Made by a program: the position numbers and the translations under genes. The notes below the pieces were generated by a model. That model was given only the letters and a program-made list of their open reading frames with translations, had not been told where the DNA came from and did no database searches. A DNA stretch of 5,247 nt, from NCBI GenBank assembly GCA_964579675.1, contig CAZOIA010000302.1, positions 1-5,247 of the forward strand, given 5' to 3'. This DNA comes from CAZOIA01 sp964579675. Its GTDB lineage: Bacteria > Planctomycetota > Phycisphaerae > UBA1845 > PWPN01. Below, piece by piece: positions 1 to 5,247 of this stretch (positions are counted from its first letter, which is position 1; the number at the start of each line of letters is the position of its first letter).

Positions 1-262
1 CCGCTTCCTTACGGGCGCGGTTCGGAAACACCTGGGGGCGGCGCCTTCCAATAAGCCGCCCAAAGTGTCATGCACCCGCCTACCCAACTTGCCAGTCTGC
101 TGACGGAGGACCGTCTGTAGGTCCACAACGGCTGCCGTCTCAGGGCTCGGGCCCGGTTTCCACGGGCGTCGGATGGGCCCGGCGGGGCGAATGGGTGCGT
201 GAGACAGTTCGCGCGGCGGGCCGGAGGAAAACCCATGCTGGCTCCGCCAAGCCCCGGCCCAA

Positions 263-294
263 AAGGTGCGAAGGTGGGAAGGTGCGAAAGTGGA
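263..294. repeat. Degenerate 8-bp tandem repeat, four units
   Basis: Four consecutive octamers read AAGGTGCG, AAGGTGGG, AAGGTGCG and AAAGTGGA. Units 1 and 3 are identical, unit 2 differs by one base and unit 4 by two. The sequence lies in a non-coding stretch. It looks like a simple-sequence expansion rather than a protein-binding array, and no function can be assigned. Confidence 0.7.
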
Positions 295-446
295 AAAGAC
301 ACGTCGCAGCAGGCCTCTTATCACTTTCTCGCATCGGCGCTCTGTTCGCGGGCTGCGTCAGGCCATTCCGGGAAAGACGAAGCCTTGGCTTTCTGGGGGC
401 CCCGCCGATCATCTCATGGACCCATCCAAGACCGCCGCCTGGCTCG

Positions 447-475
447 TTGCGGGCTTTGCTCGGGCCCGGTAGAAT
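447..475 (+). promoter_or_regulatory. Possible sigma70-type promoter for the lipoprotein gene
   Basis: A TTGCGG hexamer (447-452) and a TAGAAT hexamer (470-475) are separated by exactly 17 bases. This is the standard spacing of housekeeping promoters and would give a leader of roughly 85 bases before the ATG at 567. A weaker alternative is TTGGAA (522-527) with TATAGT (543-548), whose 15-base spacing is short and which would start transcription almost at the ribosome binding site. The assignment is from pattern only. Confidence 0.35.
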
Positions 476-555
476 GCCGGCCAGAGCCCCGCCCGGCAGG
501 GAAGTCGGGCGCTACGCGTGATTGGAATATCAGGTCGAACCGTATAGTGCAATTC

Positions 556-563
556 AAAGGTGG
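556..563 (+). promoter_or_regulatory. Ribosome binding site fixing the lipoprotein start
   Basis: The purine-rich AAAGGTGG lies a few bases before the ATG at 567. It favours that codon over the in-frame TTG at 522, which would add 15 residues ahead of the signal peptide and has no comparable site. Confidence 0.7.
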
Positions 564-566
564 AAC

Positions 567-923
567 ATGAAGCTCGGAAATGCCGGAATCTGCTTGCTTA
601 TGGTGGCCGGCGTCGTTCTCGCCGCGGGTTGTTCCGAAAAGCTCACGTACAAGCGCTGGCAGACCCTTACCCTGCAATCGCCGAAGACGGAGGTGGAAGC
701 AGTCCTGGGAGACCCGAATGACCTGGAGAAAGACGACCATTGGCGATACCACAACCCGGACAAGCAGATCACCGTGAACGTAGAATTCGTGGGCGGGGAG
801 AAGGTCACCTACTCGCGGTGGTTCGATCCGGAGCACGGCCTGCACGAGATCGGCAAGGCGGCGATCGAAGGTACCGACCTGATCGAACGCGATACCCGCA
901 AAACACATATTAACCCCCAGTAG
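567..923 (+). CDS. SmpA/BamE-like outer-membrane lipoprotein
   Basis: This 118-residue protein is probably a lipoprotein of the cell envelope. It opens with a classic lipoprotein signal: Lys2, a hydrophobic stretch (residues 8-20) and a lipobox LAAGC in which Cys22 would be lipidated. The mature part carries the pattern SPKTEVEAVLGDP (38-50), then WRY (59-61) and the alternating strand ITVNVEFVGGEKV (68-80). This resembles the short two-helix, three-strand fold of SmpA/OmlA (BamE-type) proteins, in which a helix precedes an 'LG.P' turn. BamE itself helps assemble outer-membrane proteins, but many bacterial lipoproteins with this fold have no known role, so I assign the fold and not the function. 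The start at 567 is supported by the signal peptide and ribosome binding site. The gene is followed by a 159-bp gap and a second small exported protein on the same strand. Confidence 0.8.
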   Translation: MKLGNAGICLLMVAGVVLAAGCSEKLTYKRWQTLTLQSPKTEVEAVLGDPNDLEKDDHWRYHNPDKQITVNVEFVGGEKVTYSRWFDPEHGLHEIGKAAIEGTDLIERDTRKTHINPQ

Positions 924-1070
924 CCGCACCCGCCGCACGTGAGCGCTCGGATGAGGGCGGCACGACGTGATCACCAGCGCCTGTCACCGGTGAGCGAGGC
1001 GTGAGAAAGCACGGGTCTCCCGCCGATGCGGTGGACCTCGGGGCCGACGGTTCGCATTTCAACTTCAGCA

Positions 1071-1076
1071 AAGGAG
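1071..1076 (+). promoter_or_regulatory. Ribosome binding site fixing the start at 1083
   Basis: A perfect AAGGAG sits six bases before the ATG at 1083. The in-frame ATG at 1077 directly abuts the motif, and the one at 1026 lies far upstream, so 1083 is the best start. Confidence 0.8.
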
Positions 1077-1082
1077 ATGAGT

Positions 1083-1400
1083 ATGTCACGGAAAGCGACA
1101 GTGATCGTGCTGGCGTCCGTTGCCGCGGCCTTCCTGCTGGCCGGCGCCTACACCACCAGGCCCGTCAGTGGACAGGTGCGCGCCGCGAACATGCCCAAGA
1201 TGATGACCATGGTGCTCGAGGGCAATTACCGCGTGCACTACGACTGCGTGTTCATCGACAAGAGCACGAAGAAGGACAAGGAAGAGCAGGTCAACAAGAT
1301 CGAGTTCCATCCCGAGTACATCGTGCTGATCGGTCAGACCGGCAGCGGGCGGGTCATCCCCGTCCACGCCATCAAGGAGCTGACCTGGGAGCAGTCCTGA
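1083..1400 (+). CDS. Small exported or membrane-anchored protein of unknown function
   Basis: This 105-residue protein belongs to no family I recognise. Residues 1-4 carry Arg3 and Lys4, followed by a hydrophobic segment (about 6-21, VIVLASVAAAFLLAG) that would serve as a signal peptide or single membrane anchor. No cysteine sits at a lipobox position. The exported part (about 30-105) has a highly charged lysine-rich turn (KSTKKDKEEQ, 60-69) flanked by predicted beta strands (MTMVLEGNYRVHYDCVFI, 41-58, and NKIEFHPEYIVLIG, 71-84). This suggests a small compact beta-rich domain, and Cys55 is its only cysteine. The strong AAGGAG site decides the start. It follows the lipoprotein gene in the same direction and may share its transcript, since I see no terminator between them. 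The reading frame is well supported by the signal sequence and ribosome binding site. Confidence 0.75.
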   Translation: MSRKATVIVLASVAAAFLLAGAYTTRPVSGQVRAANMPKMMTMVLEGNYRVHYDCVFIDKSTKKDKEEQVNKIEFHPEYIVLIGQTGSGRVIPVHAIKELTWEQS

Positions 1401-1633
1401 CGCCGTGCAGGCTCTCGCGGAGTCGCGTCGCGCTGGCCGCATGCTCCGGCGTGACTGCAATCACACCGCACGCGCAGGGGCCTCGTGTCTGGACCATACT
1501 GGCCAGCTTTGAAGCAGCGCGAATCCTCTCGGTTTTGCGGCAGTCAATCGTCGCGGTCCTTGAGGTTACGTCCGTCCCACTGGCATCGCATGTGTTCTCC
1601 CACGTCGGGTGGGGTCCGTACCAGGGCTCGTCC

Positions 1634-1662
1634 TTGGCGGGCGATCCGGCCCCGGTTATGCT
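1634..1662 (+). promoter_or_regulatory. Possible sigma70-type promoter for the GH9 gene
   Basis: TTGGCG (1634-1639) and TATGCT (1657-1662) are separated by 17 bases. Transcription would start near 1669, giving a leader of about 40 bases before the GTG at 1711. The bases just before the -10 hexamer (GGCCCCGGT) resemble those before the -10 of the other candidate promoter (GGGCCCGG before 470). If real, this promoter rules out the upstream GTG at 1609 as a start. Evidence is pattern only. Confidence 0.4.
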
Positions 1663-1710
1663 CCGCTTGTATCCACACGGAACGTGAACGCCCACGCGGG
1701 ACTCAGATCG

Positions 1711-3372
1711 GTGCAGGTCCTCAAACCGCTGCTGATCCTCACAAGTTGTGTGATTGGCGCGCGCCTGGCAGCCACAGCGCGGGCGGGCCCGCAAGATGCC
1801 GGTCGTGAGGATGCCGCGGCGGGGATCTGGATTCGCGTCAACCAGATCGGCTATCTGCCCGGGGACCCCAAGATCGCCATCCTGTCGAGCGACGCGCCTT
1901 TGGAGGGTGCTTTCAAGGTCGGGGATTTCTCGGCCGACATCGGTCCGGATCAAGGCCGGTGGGGGCCGTTCCGCTGTAACTACCGGCTCGACTTCACTTC
2001 GCTGCGAACGCCCGGGACGTATTGCGTGAAGTTCGGGCAGGTGACCTCCAGTGCCTTCGCGATCGGCGGCGACGTCTACCGGGACGTCCCGGCCAAGCTG
2101 CTCGGCTTCATGAGGCTTCAGCGCTGCGGCGACAATCCGGTTACGGGCAGGAAGTGCCACCAGCAGGACGGGATCGACAGTGTCACCGGCCAGCGGGTCG
2201 ATCTGGTGGGCGGATGGCACGACGCGGCGGACCGGATCAAGCACGTCATCACAACCTCTTACTGCGTGGCGGGGCTGTTTCTTGCCGGGGCAACGGAGGA
2301 AGCCCGCTACGGGGCGGCCTTCCTGAGGAAGGTCCACCCGCGCCCGGACACGATCTACGTGCAGATCGGGGACGACCGGGACCACCGGCCCCCGGACCGG
2401 CTCTGGCACGAGGATGAGAGCGACTACGGCTGGGGGCGAGGGGGGCCCCGCCCCGCCTGGCGGGCGACGGGCAAGCCGGAAGGGCCCGAGCACAAGAACA
2501 AGTCCTCCGGTCTGGCCAACCTGGCGGGGCGAACGGCGGCTGCCCTGGCCCTCGCCGGCGACCTCGAAATCGCGGAATCGCTCTACCGTCTCGCCCGTGC
2601 GAACCCCGGCTGCGCAATGTCGGTTCCCGTCAGGGCGCCCTATTACTACAGCGAGAGCACTTTCCATGACGACGTGGAATGGGCGGCCATCGAGCTCTAC
2701 ATCGCCACGACCAAGACCGCTTATCTCAGACAGGCGACCGCCTGTGCTCACCTCGCCGGCGAGAGCCGATGGATGGGCAAAGAGCGCCACGGCCACTATG
2801 AGTTCTTCCCCTACGTCAACCTGGCTCACTGGCGGCTTTACCCGCACGCCGACGGGCAAACCCGGAGCAAGCTTGCCGACTACTACCGTGCGGGCCTCGA
2901 GCGGGTTCGGCAAATCGCGAGTGAGAATCCCTACCGTCTGGGGACCCCGCTCGTCTGGTGCTCGACGAACAACGTCATCGCCCTGGCGACGCAGGCAATA
3001 CTCTACGAACGGATGACCGGTGACCAGCGTTACCGCACGCTCGCGACGGAGGCCCGGGACTGGGTATTCGGCCGGAACCCGTGGGGGGTATCGCTCGTGG
3101 TGGGCGTCCCCGGTCGGGGCGTTGCCTCCACCAGGCCACACCATCTGTTCTACAAGCTCAGAAAGCAGCTTCCCGTGGGCGGGGTGGTTGACGGACCGGT
3201 CTACAAGGACATCAACGACCGCCTGAAGTTCTCCCCGTTCGGCGAGGACCGCTATGCACGGTTCCAGTCCGAGGCGGGGGTCTACCACGACTGCTACGAG
3301 GACTTCTCCACCAACGAGCCAATCATCGACGGAACGGTCTCGCTGCTCCTGCTGCTGAAGGTATGGCCGTGA
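1711..3372 (+). CDS. Secreted glycoside hydrolase family 9 enzyme (cellulase-type)
   Basis: With the GTG start at 1711 this is a 553-residue enzyme, full length for GH9 and without a carbohydrate-binding module or dockerin. The order is a signal peptide (Lys5, hydrophobic 6-17, likely cleavage after ATARA near 25), an Ig-like CelD_N domain (about 39-118, starting with the hallmark VNQIGYLP at 43-50) and an (alpha/alpha)6-barrel catalytic domain (about 121-553). GH9 enzymes invert the anomeric carbon while cutting beta-1,4-glucan or related beta-glycans. The catalytic aspartates are in GGWHDAADR (Asp171 and Asp174). The histidine motif is RPHHLF (His477/His478). The catalytic acid is Glu536 in STNEPIIDG, 17 residues from the end. 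All key residues are present, so it should be active, but the substrate (cellulose, mixed-linkage glucan or cello-oligosaccharide) cannot be read from the sequence. GTG at 1684 is an alternative start; it would place LTSC as a possible lipobox at residue 22. Ribosome binding sites are weak at both. Confidence 0.93.
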   Translation: MQVLKPLLILTSCVIGARLAATARAGPQDAGREDAAAGIWIRVNQIGYLPGDPKIAILSSDAPLEGAFKVGDFSADIGPDQGRWGPFRCNYRLDFTSLRTPGTYCVKFGQVTSSAFAIGGDVYRDVPAKLLGFMRLQRCGDNPVTGRKCHQQDGIDSVTGQRVDLVGGWHDAADRIKHVITTSYCVAGLFLAGATEEARYGAAFLRKVHPRPDTIYVQIGDDRDHRPPDRLWHEDESDYGWGRGGPRPAWRATGKPEGPEHKNKSSGLANLAGRTAAALALAGDLEIAESLYRLARANPGCAMSVPVRAPYYYSESTFHDDVEWAAIELYIATTKTAYLRQATACAHLAGESRWMGKERHGHYEFFPYVNLAHWRLYPHADGQTRSKLADYYRAGLERVRQIASENPYRLGTPLVWCSTNNVIALATQAILYERMTGDQRYRTLATEARDWVFGRNPWGVSLVVGVPGRGVASTRPHHLFYKLRKQLPVGGVVDGPVYKDINDRLKFSPFGEDRYARFQSEAGVYHDCYEDFSTNEPIIDGTVSLLLLLKVWP

Positions 3373-3382
3373 GGACGGGGGC

Positions 3383-3988
3383 ATGTTCGGATACCACCTC
3401 CACAACTTGTTGCTCATCTGGCGGCAGTCGCTGGCCGGAGGGGCGGCGATCGTGGTCTGCGTCGCTATCGGCTGGTGGATCGGGCGGGCCCGGGGGAACT
3501 GGTTCGTTCGTGTCGTCTCGTGGTGGCTGCGGCACGTCGTTCATCCCCTGCTCTCGTCGCGCACGTGGTTTCGACGCACCGTTATCATTGCCGCGAACAA
3601 CTCCCTGATCTGTGCCACCGTTGTGGTGCTGGGCAGCTTCGGACACATTGCCTGGCTTGGCGTCGCCGGTATCGGGCTGGGTCTGGGCGTCGCCCTGCGT
3701 TTGACGATCGCGGAGACGATCGCGGAGGGGCATGACGAGCCGCCTGCTGGCCGCAGGTGGTTTCTGGAAGGGGTAGGCTTTGCCCTCAACGCGCTCGAGG
3801 TGCCGGCGATCATGCTCGCCGCCGGTCTGAGCCTGGGCCAGGGCGCGATGTCGCCAGCCCTGAGCCTGACGAGTGCTCTGGCTGCCTTTGCCTTGTGGGT
3901 TCTGCCGATGCTCGTGGTGAGCGCCGCCGGTGAAGCCCTCTGGATGACCGTTGCTCCTTGCTTGCCGGGCCTCTGGCCGCCGGCCTGA
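3383..3988 (+). CDS. SpoIIM-like (DUF95) polytopic membrane protein
   Basis: This 201-residue protein has about five hydrophobic segments (roughly 17-34, 66-84, 88-108, 132-152 and 163-183) and no signal peptide. Three features recall the SpoIIM/DUF95 family: an Asn-Asn pair at the start of the second segment (AANNSLICA, 70-78), a small-residue segment with ALEVPAIMLAAG (137-148) where the family has a Gly/His-x-x-Glu-leu-pro motif, and a Glu near the C-terminus after the last segment (AGEALWMTVAP, 182-192). In Bacillus, SpoIIM works with SpoIID and SpoIIP in septal peptidoglycan remodelling during engulfment. Homologues in non-sporulating bacteria have no settled role, so I call the family tentatively and do not claim sporulation. 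The gene begins ten bases after the GH9 stop, with GAGGAC-type purines before the ATG, so it is probably translated from the same mRNA. It could instead be an unrelated small membrane protein. Confidence 0.65.
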   Translation: MFGYHLHNLLLIWRQSLAGGAAIVVCVAIGWWIGRARGNWFVRVVSWWLRHVVHPLLSSRTWFRRTVIIAANNSLICATVVVLGSFGHIAWLGVAGIGLGLGVALRLTIAETIAEGHDEPPAGRRWFLEGVGFALNALEVPAIMLAAGLSLGQGAMSPALSLTSALAAFALWVLPMLVVSAAGEALWMTVAPCLPGLWPPA

Positions 3989-3990
3989 CC

Positions 3991-4024
3991 GCTGGCGACG
4001 CTCAAACCTGAGCAGTCCACCAGC
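3991..4024 (+). other. Bulged hairpin directly after the SpoIIM-like gene
   Basis: The arms GCTGG-GAC-GCTC and GAGC-GTC-CCAGC pair over 12 bp, with small bulges, around a six-base loop (AAACCT). The hairpin starts three bases after the stop codon. It is followed by AAAG rather than a T-run, so it does not qualify as a standard intrinsic terminator. It could protect the 3' end of the mRNA or assist a factor-dependent stop. Its role is inferred from position only. Confidence 0.4.
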
Positions 4025-4125
4025 AAAGCCCGGGGCATCAACGCCCACTCCGATCGGGGATACGACAGCACCAACGCGCGGGCGAACGAACAGGCTCATC
4101 ACCCCCCGCTGTACGCTGTGGCGCG

Positions 4126-4183
4126 AAAAAAAGCTGGGATCCGCCAGGGCATGGTCGGCTTGAAGGGAAGCGGATCCCGGCTT
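4126..4183 (-). terminator. Terminator-like inverted repeat with T-run (minus strand)
   Basis: The arms at 4131-4144 (AAGCTGGGATCCGC) and 4170-4183 (GCGGATCCCGGCTT) pair over 14 bp, with one G-U in RNA. Read on the minus strand, the stem is followed at once by seven Ts (4132-4126), the layout of an intrinsic terminator for leftward transcription coming from the intron side. The 25-base loop is long for a terminator. A 9-bp direct repeat CGGCTTGAA (4156-4164 and 4178-4186) overlaps it. It could instead be a dispersed palindromic repeat. Confidence 0.5.
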
Positions 4184-4347
4184 GAACACTGGGAGAAACC
4201 GACGAGATCGTACCGTGGGCTGGGTACCCGGTAGGTGTACGTCCCGTCCCCCCAATCCTTAGGGTGTTTACCCCTGTGTTCGGCAACTCTGGCGCAACGC
4301 TTTAGCTATTCAACCCGGCCCCGGGCAAGACCGCCGGGGGGAGAAAT

Positions 4348-4372
4348 GCACCTGGGCAAAGGGCCCAGGTGC
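4348..4372. repeat. Perfect 10-bp inverted repeat
   Basis: GCACCTGGGC (4348-4357) and GCCCAGGTGC (4363-4372) are exact complements around a five-base loop. Neither side has a run of Ts, so it is not a standard terminator. It lies about 110 bases from the intron breakpoint. No function is assigned. Confidence 0.6.
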
Positions 4373-4413
4373 CCGCTTGAGCAACTGACAACCGGTTAGG
4401 TCCTATAACATCG

Positions 4414-5142
4414 TCACCTGAGGCAAGGGCGGCAACGAAGGCCTGGCGCGGGCTCCGCCCGCAACCCGAGTGAAAAGGGGGGATAGGCGTACTGCTCCGG
4501 CGGCAGGTCGGCCTCGAAGATCGGCTCCAAGACCAGCACCGCCGCAATCTGGACCACGCGATCCTTGACCGTGGGTAACCCCAACGGTCTCTGTTTCCCG
4601 TCGGGCTTGGGGATCCAAACCCGACGGACCGCCTGCGGACGATACGTCTTGTCCCTGAGTTCCTCCGTCAGCTCGCCCAGCCATCGTTCCACGCCGTACG
4701 CCGTGATGTCTCTGAAGTCCTGGCCATCTACCCCGGCTGCCCCGCCATTGGCTCGGCACCGCTCGTAGGCGAATGCCAGAATGTCCTCGCGGTACACCTT
4801 GTCGTACAACGCATAGAAACGGTATCTGGGTGATCCCTTCGCTTTGGCATGCAACGCCGTCTGGAGCTTCTGTACCTTTTCGGGAGTTGATAGGTTCACA
4901 CCAATCTCCTGGACTTCGCTCTGTTCGACGTCCACCTTGAACCAAGGCCCCTTCCCTCCACCGGCGTTACCCGGCTTCCACGGTACTACGGGCCTCTCCG
5001 CCACCCCACCCGGCCCAGCCTGGCCCTCGCGGGTGTCCGGTTGGAGGTCACGCCCCTCCACCGGGCGGGGCTTCCCGTGTTGCGTGCGATCTCCTCTTGC
5101 ATGCATGCCGTCGCCACTACCCCGGCGGAACCGCTGGGTCAT
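4414..5142 (-). pseudogene. Truncated group II intron reverse transcriptase/maturase
   Basis: The 242-residue frame is the N-terminal part of an LtrA-type intron-encoded reverse transcriptase, which normally copies and helps splice the intron. Family features run from ERPVVPWKPGNAGGGKGP (49-66) through KVQKLQTALHAKAK (89-102) and RT0 (FYALYDKVYREDILAFAYER, 109-128; NGGAAGVDGQDF, 132-143) to RT1 (YRPQAVRRVWIPKPDGKQRP, 167-186) and RT2 (VLEPIFEADLPPEQYAY, 204-220). After Tyr220 (codon 4485-4483) homology stops: the expected R-P-G-R-S/N continuation is replaced by PPFSLGLRAEP and a stop. The palm with the catalytic YADD, the thumb/maturase domain and any endonuclease are absent, about half or more of the usual 400-600 residues. 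No other frame resumes the protein, so this is a truncation and not a frameshift. The true start may be ATG 5142 or the in-frame GTG at 5004, just before AERPVVP. It cannot be functional. Confidence 0.88.
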
Positions 5143-5247
5143 GTCGCTCTTACACCCACTATGCCCGGGCCAGGCTCTTCACCAGCGACGTCGGCCTTCC
5201 CTGTTACTCAGGCAGGTCCGATACCGCATTGTCCGTATCGAGGCCAG
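4480..5247 (-). mobile_element. 5' fragment of a group II intron
   Basis: The maturase remnant lies in intron domain IV, so the bases to its right (5143-5247 and beyond the window) should be the ribozyme domains I-III that precede the gene on the minus strand. I infer this from the usual intron layout; I could not fold the RNA or see the 5' splice site, which would lie outside the window. The left boundary is where maturase homology ends, in six Gs at 4477-4482. No domain V or VI is recognisable to the left, so the element cannot splice or move by itself. Confidence 0.7.

Larger units (their letters stand above)
1..566. other. Gene-free left region
   Basis: No convincing gene was found here. 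Several frames stay open by chance because the DNA is GC-rich, including one on the plus strand from base 3 to 521. Their translations are dominated by Arg, Pro, Gly and Ala and match no family I recognise. The region holds a short 8-bp tandem repeat (263-294), a possible promoter (447-475) and the ribosome binding site of the downstream lipoprotein gene. The last codons of an upstream gene could lie in the first ~100 bases (stops at 52-54 and 101-103 in two plus frames), but too little is visible to call one. Confidence 0.6.
3989..4413. other. Gene-free, hairpin-rich region
   Basis: No reading frame here looks like a protein on either strand. The stretch is unusually rich in inverted repeats: 3991-4024, 4131-4183 and the perfect 10-bp stem at 4348-4372. 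No tRNA, intron domain V or insertion-sequence end could be recognised. It lies between the plus-strand GH9 operon and the broken intron on the minus strand, and may be the scar of the event that removed the intron's 3' half. Confidence 0.6.

Noticed and set aside
1..126. Minus-strand fragment starting at GTG 126-124 and running off the left edge
   Set aside because: The roughly 40 codons look somewhat protein-like (an LQTVLRQQTGKLGRR stretch), but there is no clear ribosome binding site and too little sequence to judge.
3..521. Plus-strand frame open from the left edge to 521
   Set aside because: The translation is low-complexity and Arg/Pro-rich, spans the 8-bp repeats and shows no domain. 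The openness is explained by base composition.
1001..1687. 228-codon plus-strand frame overlapping the 105-aa gene and the gap before GH9
   Set aside because: It has no good start, overlaps a better-supported gene with a strong ribosome binding site and shows no domain. The stretch 1401-1633 therefore appears non-coding.
1372..3417. 681-codon open frame on the minus strand opposite the GH9 gene
   Set aside because: It is the antisense of a clearly real gene with conserved catalytic motifs. The long open frame is expected from GC-rich codon use, and its translation shows no recognisable domain.
3323..4255. 310-codon minus-strand open frame over the membrane protein gene
   Set aside because: It is opposite a plausible membrane protein, rich in Arg, Pro and Gly, and runs into non-coding DNA without any family motif.
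4380..4420. Integron attC-like core (GTTAGGT near 4394)
   Set aside because: The matching partner core at a suitable distance and the imperfect palindrome of an attC site are absent, and there is no gene cassette.
4302..4547. Possible continuation of the intron maturase in another frame (frameshift)
   Set aside because: All three minus-strand frames left of 4480 were read. None shows the RT2-RT3 residues expected after EQYAY, so a simple frameshift is excluded.

Overview
The window comes from a GC-rich bacterial genome. The protein set is a SmpA/BamE-like lipoprotein, a small exported protein, a secreted glycoside hydrolase family 9 (GH9) enzyme with an N-terminal Ig-like domain, and a SpoIIM-like membrane protein. 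This suits an environmental, polysaccharide-degrading bacterium. Planctomycetota (Phycisphaerae-like) is my best guess, but it rests on the general look of the proteins. No marker gene is present to prove it.

Layout: bases 1-566 hold no convincing gene, only a short run of degenerate 8-bp tandem repeats and a possible sigma70-type promoter (447-475). A 118-aa lipoprotein follows (567-923), then a 105-aa membrane-anchored or secreted protein of unknown function (1083-1400). Both have clear ribosome binding sites that fix their starts. After a 310-bp gap with a second promoter-like pair (1634-1662) comes the main gene, a full-length GH9 cellulase-type hydrolase (about 1711-3372). Ten bases after its stop begins a 201-aa polytopic membrane protein with SpoIIM/DUF95 features (3383-3988), so the two are probably co-transcribed. 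A bulged hairpin lies just behind the second stop.

From 3989 to about 4480 there is no gene. The stretch is rich in inverted repeats, and one of them has the layout of a minus-strand terminator. From about 4480 to the right edge, the minus strand carries the 5' part of a group II intron. Its reverse transcriptase/maturase reading frame (4414-5142) is intact through RT0, RT1 and the start of RT2. It then breaks abruptly at a run of six G/C pairs, so the catalytic YADD region, maturase domain and intron domains V/VI are missing. It is a dead fragment, or an assembly junction.

Functionally, the GH9 enzyme would be exported and cleave beta-glucan or a related glycan outside the cytoplasm. The membrane protein's job beside it is unknown. 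The two small exported proteins upstream look like envelope components and need not belong to the same pathway. I see no CRISPR array, tRNA, rRNA or defence system, and nothing that I can honestly call a new system. The most unusual features are the truncated intron with its hairpin-rich flank and the GH9/SpoIIM-like pairing.
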